This document shows, in pieces, positions 28,819 to 37,644 of a stretch of 64,000 bases of DNA. The stretch is from positions 1,302,001 to 1,366,000 of the forward strand of contig NZ_AP024881.1 of assembly GCF_024347675.1 (NCBI RefSeq). The letters are read 5' to 3'. The notes under the pieces were generated by a model. That model had not been told where the DNA came from and did no database searches. It saw only the letters and a list, made by a program, of their open reading frames with translations. This DNA is from Vibrio ishigakensis (GTDB lineage: Bacteria > Pseudomonadota > Gammaproteobacteria > Enterobacterales > Vibrionaceae). Numbering within the stretch: position 1 is the first letter of the stretch; every line of letters starts with the position of its first letter. A program made the translations under genes and the position numbers.

Positions 28819-29895
28819 ATGGTTAAGGGTATAAAACACATGTCTCGTGGATTGCTGTCGATAATGGCAGCTATCCTGCTCTTGTTCTCTACCTTCTCTA
28901 TGGCCTCTGAAGAAGCACCTAAGGGTGCTTCAAATACGGCGCAGAAAGAGATGGTTCAGCTTGCTGGCGCGGATTACTGGCGAGCTGTAAAGGGTGGCGT
29001 TGAGGGTACAACCACATCCCGCTCGGCTGAGCATGGGGTGCTTATTAGTACTCCGGGTGAGACTTGGTACATCCTAAAAGAGAAATGGATGTCACCAGCA
29101 GGTGCGGTAGCTATCTTCGGCAGTATCTTTATGGTGGTGGCTTTCTATCTGATCGTTGGTCCATTGAAGCTGAGCAAGGCAAGAACGGGCCGCACTATGA
29201 CTCGCTGGACTCGTTGGGATAGGGCACTTCACTGGAGTATGGCTTTTACCTTCCTAACATTAGCCTTCAGTGGTTTGATGCTGGTATATGGTAAGCACTT
29301 CTTGAAGCCTTATGTTCCAACCGATCTATGGGGCTTTGTGATCTGGTTAGCTAAGCAGTATCACAACTATGTGGGGCCATTGTTTGGCATCTTGGTAGTT
29401 TTGGTGCTTCTAAAATGGTGGCGCAAATCTATCTTCCGCAAGGTGGATTTCCAGTGGTTTATGAAGCTCGGCGGTATGGTAGGCAAGCATAAAGGCAGCC
29501 ATCCATCAGCAGAGTTTTCAAACGGTGGTGAGAAAGCGCTATTTTGGCTACTGGTTGTGTTTGGAGCTATTGCTGCGGCAAGTGGATTGGTGTTGGACTT
29601 CCCGATCTTCGACCAAACAAGGCGAGATATGGAACTTGCCAACCTAGTTCATGGTATCTCGGCGCTGATCCTTATCTGTGGCTTCGTGTTCCACATCTAC
29701 ATCGGCCTATTTGGTATGGAAGGGGCGCTTGAAGGCATGGTAACCGGTGAGGTAGATGAGACCTGGGCTAAAGAGCACCACGACCTGTGGTACGAAGAGA
29801 TGAAAGCCAAAGAAGCAAATGGAGAGCTGGATTCAGCTCAAAATGCTAAGCAAGATGATGTAAAAGGAGCGACAGCAAATGAACAAACCTCATAA
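28819..29895 (+). CDS. Formate dehydrogenase cytochrome b (gamma) subunit
   Basis: The product is 358 residues from ATG 28819, chosen because GGAGAG lies just upstream; ATG 28804 would overlap the beta gene. A signal-like N-terminal hydrophobic segment (LLSIMAAILLLFSTFSMA) precedes a periplasmic stretch. A membrane helix (AVAIFGSIFMVVAFYLIV) then leads into the b-type cytochrome core with four helices. Candidate haem ligands are in RALHWSMAF, AKQYHNYVG and LVHGISALILICGFVFHIYIG. It anchors the complex and hands electrons to quinone. Confidence 0.92.
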   Translation: MVKGIKHMSRGLLSIMAAILLLFSTFSMASEEAPKGASNTAQKEMVQLAGADYWRAVKGGVEGTTTSRSAEHGVLISTPGETWYILKEKWMSPAGAVAIFGSIFMVVAFYLIVGPLKLSKARTGRTMTRWTRWDRALHWSMAFTFLTLAFSGLMLVYGKHFLKPYVPTDLWGFVIWLAKQYHNYVGPLFGILVVLVLLKWWRKSIFRKVDFQWFMKLGGMVGKHKGSHPSAEFSNGGEKALFWLLVVFGAIAAASGLVLDFPIFDQTRRDMELANLVHGISALILICGFVFHIYIGLFGMEGALEGMVTGEVDETWAKEHHDLWYEEMKAKEANGELDSAQNAKQDDVKGATANEQTS

Positions 29896-30313
29896 CGGGA
29901 TTTGGGTTGCTTACATCTTGAGTATCTTTACTCCTTTCACCTGCCTGATCTCAGGTGTGATAGCGATAGTGTACGCAGGCTATCGCTTGGATAAGGGGGA
30001 AGACTCAGAGGTAGTCGCTTCTCATTACTACGGCTTGATTCGAACCTTCTTTTTGAATCTAACCTTCTTTGTGGTCCTTATCGTAACGGTAGCAACCTCA
30101 AACGGTCTGCTGAAAGGGGTGAACGATTACTGGTACAAAAACACCATGATCGACAACATCGCTTATGCAATTCCTTTCGTGGGTGGCTTCATTGCCTTTG
30201 TAGCTATCGTGTTTTGGATTATTCGCATGGTGAAAGGAATGCAAGATTTGAAGAACAACATTCCACATACACCAACTATAGGTCCTGTGCTTTACAAAAG
30301 ACGCAGTGCTTAG
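29879..30313 (+). CDS. Small inner-membrane protein at the end of the FDH operon
   Basis: The product is 144 residues with three hydrophobic segments (about 8-32, 48-72 and 92-115). AAGGAG sits at the right distance from the ATG, which overlaps the gamma gene by 17 bases. HYYGLIRTFFLNLTF between segments 1 and 2 recalls the DUF4870-like small membrane proteins, but I am not certain. Coupling to the gamma subunit suggests a role in membrane assembly or stability of FDH. It ends the operon at a strong terminator. Confidence 0.82.
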   Translation: MNKPHNGIWVAYILSIFTPFTCLISGVIAIVYAGYRLDKGEDSEVVASHYYGLIRTFFLNLTFFVVLIVTVATSNGLLKGVNDYWYKNTMIDNIAYAIPFVGGFIAFVAIVFWIIRMVKGMQDLKNNIPHTPTIGPVLYKRRSA

Positions 30314-30333
30314 CTGAAAGATATATAAGTCAC

Positions 30334-30360
30334 AAAGGAGCTCAATTGAGCTCCTTTTTT
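30334..30360 (+). terminator. Terminator of the FDH operon
   Basis: AAAGGAGCTCAA / TTGAGCTCCTTT is a perfect palindromic stem followed by T6, 21 bases after the last stop. Confidence 0.92.
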
Positions 30361-30374
30361 ATTGATTACTGCAA

Positions 30375-31679
30375 TCATGGGTAGTTACTGGCAACTAGCA
30401 GTTGTTGATATCTTGGCTCTGCAACCAATAACACTCCACCGTCGGTGAAATAGTCCGACTTTTTGTTCTCCTGATTGGGTGGCAACAGCGCCATGATCTG
30501 AGTACTGTACTTATCAGATTGCACACTAACTTGGCTGGCAAGCTTGTCACGTTCCATATCTACGTCAGAATCGACTTGATGCAGTAGGGTAATGATGCCC
30601 GAATAGTGAGCTATTTTTAATCCATCATCGTAGCTTAGCGCACCAAGCCAAACGCGTTTCTGCGTAGCCCGATCGATGCCAGCACTCCACCAACGGATAT
30701 GTGAGCGCTTGAGTAATGAACCTGGCTGTTGAAATGCCATTAGTTGTGGCTCACCTTGCCAGAACAGATCCGATACTGGAGGTATTTTCCCTCTTATCAG
30801 AGCAATATAGTCGCTCAGCTCTAAATCGTGGCGTGAGAATGTCTGGTTCTCCTGCCACCCTAAGTCCTGCATCAAAGCCTGTGGTGATTCTCCTAGATAG
30901 ACGACGTTGATCATTTGAGCCTTATAGACCTGTGAGCGCCCTGGATAAGCCTGCATCTCTAGCTCTGAGATAGAAACCGATTGATTCTGCAAATTGGCTT
31001 TGTCCAAGTTATCATCTGAATTCTGGAAAAAATGGATGTAGTTCATCAGCCCCAGACAGAGAAGAGCGAATACTGGGATCAGATACGCTCTTCTGCGGCG
31101 ACAAAACCGTGCGATGACGGCACTAACTAAAACAAACAATCCAACCAATGTGATTGCTAAGGTGTGCTCATCAACAAACAGCGCTAGCGATTGCCCCATA
31201 GGTAGTACATCTATTCCTAAGCTCACACCTGATGCCAGCAAATAGCCCATAACGACAAACTGGCCGACGCCTAATAGTAATCCCACAGTGGAGCAGGCGG
31301 TGAATCTAAGCCAAGAAACCTTGGCTGTCCCTGATAAGCAAGGCACGAACCAAGAAACAGGGCCGAGGAGGCGAGAGAAAAGCATCACTTTTATGCCGTG
31401 TTTCTGCATCAGAAGTCTCGCTCTGGCAAAGGAGCGACGGGTTTTGGGGCGTTTGTTAGTGACGATGCTTAGTAAGCGCTTTCCTGAGCGGCGACCAATC
31501 CAGTAACTGCTCTGGTCGCCAATCCAGCCTCCAAGTAAAACCGCAGCTACCCCCCAGATGGCACCTTGGTAGAGTTGATAGCCGGCAGCTAACAAGAAAG
31601 GCTCACCGGGCACGAACAGATTTGGCCCGATCAAAGAGTCCAAAAGAGAGCCGAAAAACAGTCCTAGTTCATTCAACAT
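30375..31679 (-). CDS. DedA-family membrane protein with C-terminal LssY-like domain
   Basis: The product is 434 residues. The N-terminal DedA/SNARE-associated domain (about 1-155) shows VPGEPFLLAAGY, GGWIGDQSSYWIGRRSGKR and FSRLLGPVSWFVPCLSGTAKV. A second set of membrane helices follows (about 165-215). The periplasmic C-terminal part (about 235-434), with RWWSAGIDRATQKRVWLGALSYDDGLKIAH, resembles the LssY C-terminal domain. DedA proteins act as lipid scramblases or support proton-motive force; LssY is of unknown role. The start is 17 bases after the glycosyltransferase stop, so the two form an operon. Confidence 0.85.
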   Translation of the reverse strand: MLNELGLFFGSLLDSLIGPNLFVPGEPFLLAAGYQLYQGAIWGVAAVLLGGWIGDQSSYWIGRRSGKRLLSIVTNKRPKTRRSFARARLLMQKHGIKVMLFSRLLGPVSWFVPCLSGTAKVSWLRFTACSTVGLLLGVGQFVVMGYLLASGVSLGIDVLPMGQSLALFVDEHTLAITLVGLFVLVSAVIARFCRRRRAYLIPVFALLCLGLMNYIHFFQNSDDNLDKANLQNQSVSISELEMQAYPGRSQVYKAQMINVVYLGESPQALMQDLGWQENQTFSRHDLELSDYIALIRGKIPPVSDLFWQGEPQLMAFQQPGSLLKRSHIRWWSAGIDRATQKRVWLGALSYDDGLKIAHYSGIITLLHQVDSDVDMERDKLASQVSVQSDKYSTQIMALLPPNQENKKSDYFTDGGVLLVAEPRYQQLLVASNYP

Positions 31680-31696
31680 AACATCGCCTGTGTTTA

Positions 31697-32428
31697 TCAG
31701 GCTTGATTATTGTAGTGACTAAATGGGTAGCGAATCTCTTGATTACGCATCTCACCAATGAACAAACGACGCAGATTTGCTCGTAGGTAGGTCAACCCAG
31801 TTCTCACCATGCCATCTTGGTCTAGGCGACGAGAATCAAACTCGAAAGTGATAGGCAGCAAACGATAGCGCCAGGTTTTTGATGCTCGGTTAACGTAGTC
31901 GCAATCCTCACACAAGGTGATATTTTCATCGAAGCCACTGATGCGTTCGTGCACGGTTTTGGTTGAAAAGATGCAGGCGCCAACAGCGGTTGGGAAGGCA
32001 TATTGTGTGGCAAACAGCCCTAGATTGAATAGACCATAGCCGAGCTTATGCATAAGTGGTAACCCGTTTGCGCCCATGTAAACGCCAGCCACTTCTAGCT
32101 TTGTATGTTCAAGCTTGTGCAGGGCTCGGCTTAGGAAGTCTGGAGAGAGTCGCACATCCGCATCTAGAAACAGCAAGCGTTCATATTGTGCGTGTTTAGC
32201 ACCAGTGTTACGGCCAAGGCTGACACCCCTAGCATCCATCTTGTGCACGGTGAGCTCTGGCAGTTGGCTTTGATAGCCAAGTGCAATCTCACAGGTGTCA
32301 TCTTCACTTTGCGAATCCACAAGGATCACTTCAAACCCTTGATGGGTCTGATTGCTTAGATCCTCAAGCAGTCGACCTATGCGCTCAGCTTCGTTTAGTG
32401 TTATTACGACAATGCTAACTTTTTCCAT
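31697..32428 (-). CDS. Family 2 glycosyltransferase
   Basis: The product is 243 residues from ATG 32428; an upstream GTG at 32440 is less likely. The GT-A fold is clear: SIVVITLNEAERIGRLLEDL, VDSQSEDDT, the metal-binding DxD as FLDADVRL, and acceptor-side ED in LCEDCDYVNRA. There is no long membrane helix, so it is a soluble or peripheral enzyme that uses a nucleotide sugar. The acceptor is unknown. The operon partner, a DedA/LssY protein, suggests a lipid-linked substrate at the inner membrane; that is inference. Confidence 0.88.
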   Translation of the reverse strand: MEKVSIVVITLNEAERIGRLLEDLSNQTHQGFEVILVDSQSEDDTCEIALGYQSQLPELTVHKMDARGVSLGRNTGAKHAQYERLLFLDADVRLSPDFLSRALHKLEHTKLEVAGVYMGANGLPLMHKLGYGLFNLGLFATQYAFPTAVGACIFSTKTVHERISGFDENITLCEDCDYVNRASKTWRYRLLPITFEFDSRRLDQDGMVRTGLTYLRANLRRLFIGEMRNQEIRYPFSHYNNQA

Positions 32429-32613
32429 CTTCAGTTCCACTCTTACATATGTGTCAGAGCGGGATGCTCTGAACTTTGTAGGAGCAATATAGCTCGGGTA
32501 CTTAAACTCAAAATGGACGGGAAATTAAACTAATTTAATCTTGTTAATAGTCTGAGGTTTGTGTTTTTCAGGCTCGACTTTTTTACCCCAGCTCCATCAT
32601 TAGAGGGGCGGAT

Positions 32614-32650
32614 TAAAAACAAAAAAGGCTCACCCGAGGGTGAGCCTTTC
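32614..32650 (-). terminator. Terminator of tcyP
   Basis: On the minus strand GAAAGGCTCACCC-TCG-GGTGAGCCTTTTTT runs into GTTTTT. It is a strong stem 20 bases after the tcyP stop. Confidence 0.9.
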
Positions 32651-32670
32651 AATATCATCAGAGATTGAGG

Positions 32671-34044
32671 TTAAGCGTTCGCTTCTTGTAGCGCTTCTTT
32701 CTCTTTCTTCTTGCCTAGAATGCGAGAAGTGATAGTACCTGCTGTCATTGCACCTGATACGTTAAGGGCAGTACGCGCCATATCGATCAGAGGCTCGATT
32801 GAGATAAGTAGAGCAGCAATTGTTACTGGTAGGCCCATCGCTGGAAGCACGATAAGTGCTGCAAAGGTTGCGCCGCCACCTACGCCTGCGATACCGAACG
32901 AGCTGATAGTGATGATTGCTACTAGAGAAATAATGAAGTTAAAGCTTAGTGGGTCGATGCCAACTGCTGGCGCTACCATTACCGCTAGCATTGCAGGGTA
33001 GATACCCGCACAGCCGTTTTGACCGATTGTCGCACCAAATGATGCTGAAAGGTTAGCAATCGCTGGTGGCACTTTAAGCTTGTTGATTTGAGTTTCAACG
33101 TTAAGTGGAATGGTTGCTGCCGAGCTACGAGAGGTAAACGCAAACGTCAACACAGGCCAAATCTTTTTGAAGTATTCGGTTGGGCTCATGCCTACGAGAG
33201 ACACCAAGAAGCCGTGTACTAGGAACATCAGACCGATTGCCACATAAGAAGCAACGATGAAACCAAGTAGGTTTAGGATGTCAGAGGCACTTGAAGTTGC
33301 CACTACTTTCGCCATAAGAGCTGCGATGCCATATGGCGTTAGCGCCATGATCATCTTAACTAGACGCATTACAGTAGATTGAGCGACTTCTACAAAAGTA
33401 GTGATTGGTTGAGTCAGCTCTTCTTTTTCTACCATTACTTTGCGCGCAGCGATGCCGATAAGCACAGAGAAGATAACCACTGCGATGATAGATGTAGAGC
33501 GGTTACCCGTCATATCCGCAAATGGGTTAGTAGGAATAAAGCTCACTAGCATCTGAGGAATAGTCAGGTCCGCAACACGGCCTGCACGGCTTTCAAGTAC
33601 TGCAATTCGCGCTGTTTCACGAGCACCTTCAGTTAAGCCCTCTGCAGTTAGACCAAATACATGGGTAACGCCGATACCGATAAGTGCTGAAATTGCGGTA
33701 GTGAAAAGAAGCACACCAATGGTTAGGCCACTGATTTTGCCTAGAGAGCCTGACTTGTCTAGCTTAACGACCGCTGAGATCATCGACACCATAACCAGTG
33801 GCATGATGATCATCTTCAATAGGCCAACGTAGCCACTACCCACCACTTTAACCCAATCTAGAGTTTGAGCGATGGCGGCATTTCCTTCACCGTAGATAAG
33901 TTGTAGAGCAAGACCAAAGCCACTACCGGTTACAAGACCGATAAGTACTAGGCGAGAAAGGGTGTTCTGTTTTTGTTGTTGTGAAAATAAGAAATAGAGT
34001 ATGCCAACGAATACCGTTAGGTTGGCAATAACCGCAACTGACAT
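32671..34044 (-). CDS. tcyP: L-cystine transporter of the dicarboxylate/cation symporter family
   Basis: The product is 457 residues with about ten membrane segments and two re-entrant loops. The sequence tracks the YdjN/TcyP branch closely: KMIIMPLVMVSMISAVV, LTFAFTSRSSAATIPLNVE (serine-rich hairpin HP1 region), ASFGATIGQNGCAGIYPAMLA and GVGGGATFAALIVLPAMGLP. It imports cystine with a cation gradient for sulfur nutrition. It stands alone with its own terminator. Confidence 0.93.
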   Translation of the reverse strand: MSVAVIANLTVFVGILYFLFSQQQKQNTLSRLVLIGLVTGSGFGLALQLIYGEGNAAIAQTLDWVKVVGSGYVGLLKMIIMPLVMVSMISAVVKLDKSGSLGKISGLTIGVLLFTTAISALIGIGVTHVFGLTAEGLTEGARETARIAVLESRAGRVADLTIPQMLVSFIPTNPFADMTGNRSTSIIAVVIFSVLIGIAARKVMVEKEELTQPITTFVEVAQSTVMRLVKMIMALTPYGIAALMAKVVATSSASDILNLLGFIVASYVAIGLMFLVHGFLVSLVGMSPTEYFKKIWPVLTFAFTSRSSAATIPLNVETQINKLKVPPAIANLSASFGATIGQNGCAGIYPAMLAVMVAPAVGIDPLSFNFIISLVAIITISSFGIAGVGGGATFAALIVLPAMGLPVTIAALLISIEPLIDMARTALNVSGAMTAGTITSRILGKKKEKEALQEANA

Positions 34045-34164
34045 GTGTAATCCTTTAACCTAATTGTCTGAAAGTATGAATAAAAAAAGTAAGAGAACTA
34101 GGTTAGCGATTTTTCAAATTTGCGGTTAGTTGAAATCGTCATATCATATAATCAGAATGATGTT

Positions 34165-34821
34165 CTACTTGCCGGTTATCTCTGGTTGATAGGCATAGTG
34201 GGTGCCTCTTTGTTCGTTTTCCATCAGATATTTGAGCATATAGAGGGCGATATCTCGGGCATGAATAGGTCGATATTTTTCCAGTGGCCCAATCATTAAA
34301 GGTGACAGAGGGTTTAGGATCATCTGCACCAATTTTTCATCGGCTCGCGTTTTTACTTTTCGTCCTACCAGAGGACCAGGACGCACGAACAGGAGATTGG
34401 TAAAACCGAGCGCTTGTACATCGCGCTCCATTTCTCCTTTGCATTTAAGGTAATGAGAGGGAGATGAAGGGTTAGCCCCGATACTCGACACCACAGCAAG
34501 TTTGGTCACGCCTATCTCTTTCATCTGCTTGGCAACGTGAAGGACTAAGTCGTGGTCAATCTTATATAAAGCCTCATTACTGCCGGCCTGTTTTTTAGTG
34601 CTGCCCAAACAAATCATTCCGATATTGCAGTAGATGTCGAGATCGATATCTAGGTTTTCCGAGATTAACTCCAGCACACAGGAATGCGTACTGGAGGTTC
34701 GCCGAGTAATGCTGTAGATGCCTTCAAATTGGTCAGATTGCAGGCTGGCAATCTCTAAAGCGTGACCGCCGATCAAGCCTGTGGCTCCAGCAATGATGAG
34801 ATTTTGTTTTTTGTTTTCCAT
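34165..34821 (-). CDS. NAD(P)-binding Rossmann-fold protein (HTATIP2/atypical SDR type)
   Basis: The product is 218 residues. The N-terminal nucleotide-binding motif GATGLIGGHALE (GxxGxxG) is followed by SSIGANPSSPSHYLKCKGEMERDV, a Tyr-x3-Lys pair (YLKCK) like that of short-chain dehydrogenases, and RPGPLVGRK. It resembles the small atypical SDRs related to human HTATIP2. The substrate is unknown. It lies divergent to astE with 95 bases between. Confidence 0.85.
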   Translation of the reverse strand: MENKKQNLIIAGATGLIGGHALEIASLQSDQFEGIYSITRRTSSTHSCVLELISENLDIDLDIYCNIGMICLGSTKKQAGSNEALYKIDHDLVLHVAKQMKEIGVTKLAVVSSIGANPSSPSHYLKCKGEMERDVQALGFTNLLFVRPGPLVGRKVKTRADEKLVQMILNPLSPLMIGPLEKYRPIHARDIALYMLKYLMENEQRGTHYAYQPEITGK

Positions 34822-34916
34822 CGCTATATCATCAACCCAATCAGATAGTTAATACTGTTCCCTTAGATATTTTAGGGTATCTGAGTGAAGCATAGCCATA
34901 ACCAAGGGAGGGTTCC

Positions 34917-35936
34917 ATGGCCGGAGTGATGTTCCATACCTCATTTTTACAAGATTCAATCAAGGACTTAGATGCAATTTCAGATGAAGTGCGTCTAGAA
35001 AACGGTGTTACGGTTAATAAGTGGCGTCGTGGGGTTATTGAGATCATTCCAAGCTCAGTCACCGAGCAGACCAAGCATATAGTGTTATCCAGTGGCGTGC
35101 ATGGCAATGAGACCGCACCGATTGAGATGGTCGATCAAATTGCGACCGAGATACTTGCGCAGAAGTGGCAACCTGAATGCCGTATCCTACTTATCATTGC
35201 CCATTTCGAGTCTATGGCCATAGAGAAGCGCTTCGTTGAGACCAACCTTAACCGACTTTTTGCCGATAAAGACTACCCAGCCTCACAAGAGTTGGTAATT
35301 GCTAAGAAGCTTAAACAGGATGTTGCGCGATTCTTCGAAGGTACCAAGCAAGAGAATCGTTGGCATTTGGATCTGCACTGTTCTATTCGCAGCTCTATAC
35401 ATTACACCTTTGCGATAAGCCCGCAGTCTGATCATAAAACTCGATCGCCAGAACTGATTGAGTTCCTCGAAAAGTCTGGCATCGAAGCCGTGCTGCTTTC
35501 GGAAGAGGCATCTAGCACTTTCAGTTGGTTGAGCTCGTCAAAGTATGGTGCTCAGGCATTAACCCTTGAATTAGGGCAGGTGGCTAAATTTGGTCACAAT
35601 GACATGAATAGATTAGCCCAGTTCAACCAAACCCTAATCGAGCTGTTGCAAGGAAAGAGTCTTTCGCAGACTGGAAGTTTAAAGGCGTATCAAGTAGCAA
35701 ACTCTATCTATCGTCAGAATGAAGCGTTTGAGTTTTTCTTCGAAGCCAAGCTGCCAAATTTCTCGTCATTTGAGTTAGGCGCTGAGCTAGGTCGGGATGG
35801 GGAAGAGCTCCTCACCATGCCAGTAGAGAGCGGTGCGATAGTCTTTCCAAACCCGGGTGTTGAGCTAAAGCAGAGAGCGGCACTTATTGTTAAGCCCTGT
35901 CAGCCAGAGTTTGTAGACGGCAATTGGAGCTACTAG
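34917..35936 (+). CDS. astE: Succinylglutamate desuccinylase
   Basis: AstE removes succinate from N-succinylglutamate, the last step of the arginine succinyltransferase pathway. The product is 339 residues. The zinc-carboxypeptidase-like site shows SSGVHGNETAPIEM (His and Glu), LNRLF, HLDLHCSIR (His) and LTLELGQVAKFG (catalytic Glu). GGGAGG lies 7 bases before the ATG. The other ast genes are not in this window, so the gene is separated from its pathway here. Confidence 0.95.
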   Translation: MAGVMFHTSFLQDSIKDLDAISDEVRLENGVTVNKWRRGVIEIIPSSVTEQTKHIVLSSGVHGNETAPIEMVDQIATEILAQKWQPECRILLIIAHFESMAIEKRFVETNLNRLFADKDYPASQELVIAKKLKQDVARFFEGTKQENRWHLDLHCSIRSSIHYTFAISPQSDHKTRSPELIEFLEKSGIEAVLLSEEASSTFSWLSSSKYGAQALTLELGQVAKFGHNDMNRLAQFNQTLIELLQGKSLSQTGSLKAYQVANSIYRQNEAFEFFFEAKLPNFSSFELGAELGRDGEELLTMPVESGAIVFPNPGVELKQRAALIVKPCQPEFVDGNWSY

Positions 35937-35943
35937 TCAAAGA

Positions 35944-35967
35944 AAAGCCACCTTTGAAGGTGGCTTT
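35944..35967. terminator. Bidirectional terminator between astE and the lipoprotein hydrolase
   Basis: AAAGCCACCTT / AAGGTGGCTTT is a perfect stem with flanking A- and T-rich ends between two convergent genes. Confidence 0.85.
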
Positions 35968-35971
35968 ATTG

Positions 35972-37144
35972 TTATCCGTCTTGTTTTTTTAGAAACTCAT
36001 CTAGCATCTGCATACTTTGCTCAAAGTAGGGGTTGAAGCTGGTTCGTGCACGAACCGTGTTTTCATCGCCATCGCCCCAAGCGGCAAACCAGACTTGATT
36101 GGCATCGACCTCAGAGCAATCTTCGGGTGTACCCTCAGGCTGATCTCTAAAGCAAAGGCGAACCTCACCATCGCGTTTATAAACCGGGTTGTCCGGTGAA
36201 TACATGACAGAGATGTGTGACGCACTCACAATCTGTTCTTCAGGTAAGTCCATTTTGAACTTGGTGATGCGGCTGTCGGCAAGGGCGTTGTCGCCATACC
36301 AGATCATCACATTGTCTTGATTGGTAAATTGCTCGCTCAGCTGACTGGCGGCATATTGCGAATCAATGGTTTCGTCTTTCTCGCTTAACATCACAAAGGT
36401 TGGTTTTTCAAACTTAGCATCTTCGATGTAATCGCGAGCTACCTGAGAGCTACGATAATAGACCGCTGCGCCATTCATATGTAGAGAGTTATAGCGGGTG
36501 TAGTTGTCCTCTTCGTCTTTTCCTGCCCAATCTACAAACCAGTTCGCATAAGGGCTTAGCTTAGCCATAGAGTCCCTTGGCATAAAAGCAGGAGAGAAGA
36601 GTAATAGGCCTTCCACCTCTGGAGTTTGATAGGCGAGTTCAGTAACTAGGTTCGCACCGGTCGAGAATCCGCCAAGCCAAACAGAATCGACTTTTTTAGA
36701 AAGCAGCTCATAGTGATGCTTCACCACACCTTGCCAATCTTTCAGCTCTGGTAGTCCAAGATCAGCGGCTCGAGTACCATGACCAGGAAGCAAGATAACG
36801 CGAACTAGGTAGCCTTGTTTGGCGAGGTTAGGAGCGATGTCTGTGTAGGAGTAGGGCGAGTCTCCAAGACCGTGTACGAGAAGGATGCCTTTGCCGTTTG
36901 GATTCTCGGGTTTTATCTCAAACGGTAATACTGCATCGAGTTCTTTTTGATGATTATCTCCGATAAACACACGATGTTTTTCAACCCAAGCCTGAGTTTC
37001 AGAAAGATAGGTATCGTAGTTGGCCTGCATATATGGCTGAAGGGACTCAGATTCCACAAATTGCGGATTTTCTGGGTCTGAAGCACAGGCCGAGAGAAGG
37101 AGTGCGATTGTAGTTATTACGACTGATTTTTCATGTCTATGCAT
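35972..37144 (-). CDS. Alpha/beta-hydrolase lipoprotein
   Basis: The product is 390 residues from ATG 37144 with GGATAG upstream; the longer TTG start at 37162 is unlikely. A lipoprotein signal ends in LLLSAC (Cys about residue 20), so the protein is membrane-anchored outside the cytoplasm. The hydrolase core shows LVHGLGDSPYSY (oxyanion region), the nucleophile elbow GFSTG and a later SEKDET (acid candidate). The catalytic His is probably in SASHIS. The substrate is unknown (ester or lipid). The C-terminal part has a two-cysteine loop CFRDQPEGTPEDC. Confidence 0.87.
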   Translation of the reverse strand: MHRHEKSVVITTIALLLSACASDPENPQFVESESLQPYMQANYDTYLSETQAWVEKHRVFIGDNHQKELDAVLPFEIKPENPNGKGILLVHGLGDSPYSYTDIAPNLAKQGYLVRVILLPGHGTRAADLGLPELKDWQGVVKHHYELLSKKVDSVWLGGFSTGANLVTELAYQTPEVEGLLLFSPAFMPRDSMAKLSPYANWFVDWAGKDEEDNYTRYNSLHMNGAAVYYRSSQVARDYIEDAKFEKPTFVMLSEKDETIDSQYAASQLSEQFTNQDNVMIWYGDNALADSRITKFKMDLPEEQIVSASHISVMYSPDNPVYKRDGEVRLCFRDQPEGTPEDCSEVDANQVWFAAWGDGDENTVRARTSFNPYFEQSMQMLDEFLKKQDG

Positions 37145-37162
37145 TAATTCTATCCGGAACAA

Positions 37163-37644
37163 ATGGCAGATACCTGAATTTATATTTCAGAGGTGAGTTT
37201 AAATTTGCATTTTTATTCTGCTGTGTGGGTTCTCTTCCATATAACCCTGGTGAATAAAAAATGAACATTGTTACAGCTTGAATACAGCGAGCTAAGTCGT
37301 TTGTTTTTAATTAGAAAAAACGACTTGCGCCACACTTTCTAAATTATAGCGATAAACGTCATCCAAGTTTCACCAATTTTCCATAATTTGAATCCATGAT
37401 AGTGGTGTTTGAAATCAGCACGTTCTGTGATTATATTCACCGATCTGCACACAAATTGCTCACATGTGTGACGCAAATCCCAAAATGTAGAACAAAAATT
37501 TGGTCTATCAGAAAAGTGTGATTTGAAACCGATTAATTTCGAGCAATTAATTTAATATGCGTTTATCGGTAACAAAAAAGAGCTAAAAAGCCACATTGCC
37601 GAAATTCTTATACCAATACTTAAACAATGTTAGAGGCCCCCAAA
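37163..37644 (+). promoter_or_regulatory. Upstream region of glgC with no gene seen
   Basis: About 480 AT-rich bases lie between the divergent lipoprotein gene and glgC. A CRP-like site is described separately. TGTGTGACGC and AAGTGTGATTTG near 37468 and 37514 are further TGTGA half-sites. I could not fix a -35/-10 pair. AGAGG at 37631-37635 precedes the chosen glgC start. Confidence 0.4.
37424..37443. promoter_or_regulatory. CRP-like site upstream of glgC
   Basis: TGTGA-TTATAT-TCAC (37426-37440) matches the CRP half-sites TGTGA-N6-TCACA except for the final base. It lies about 200 bases before the glgC start. Confidence 0.6.
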
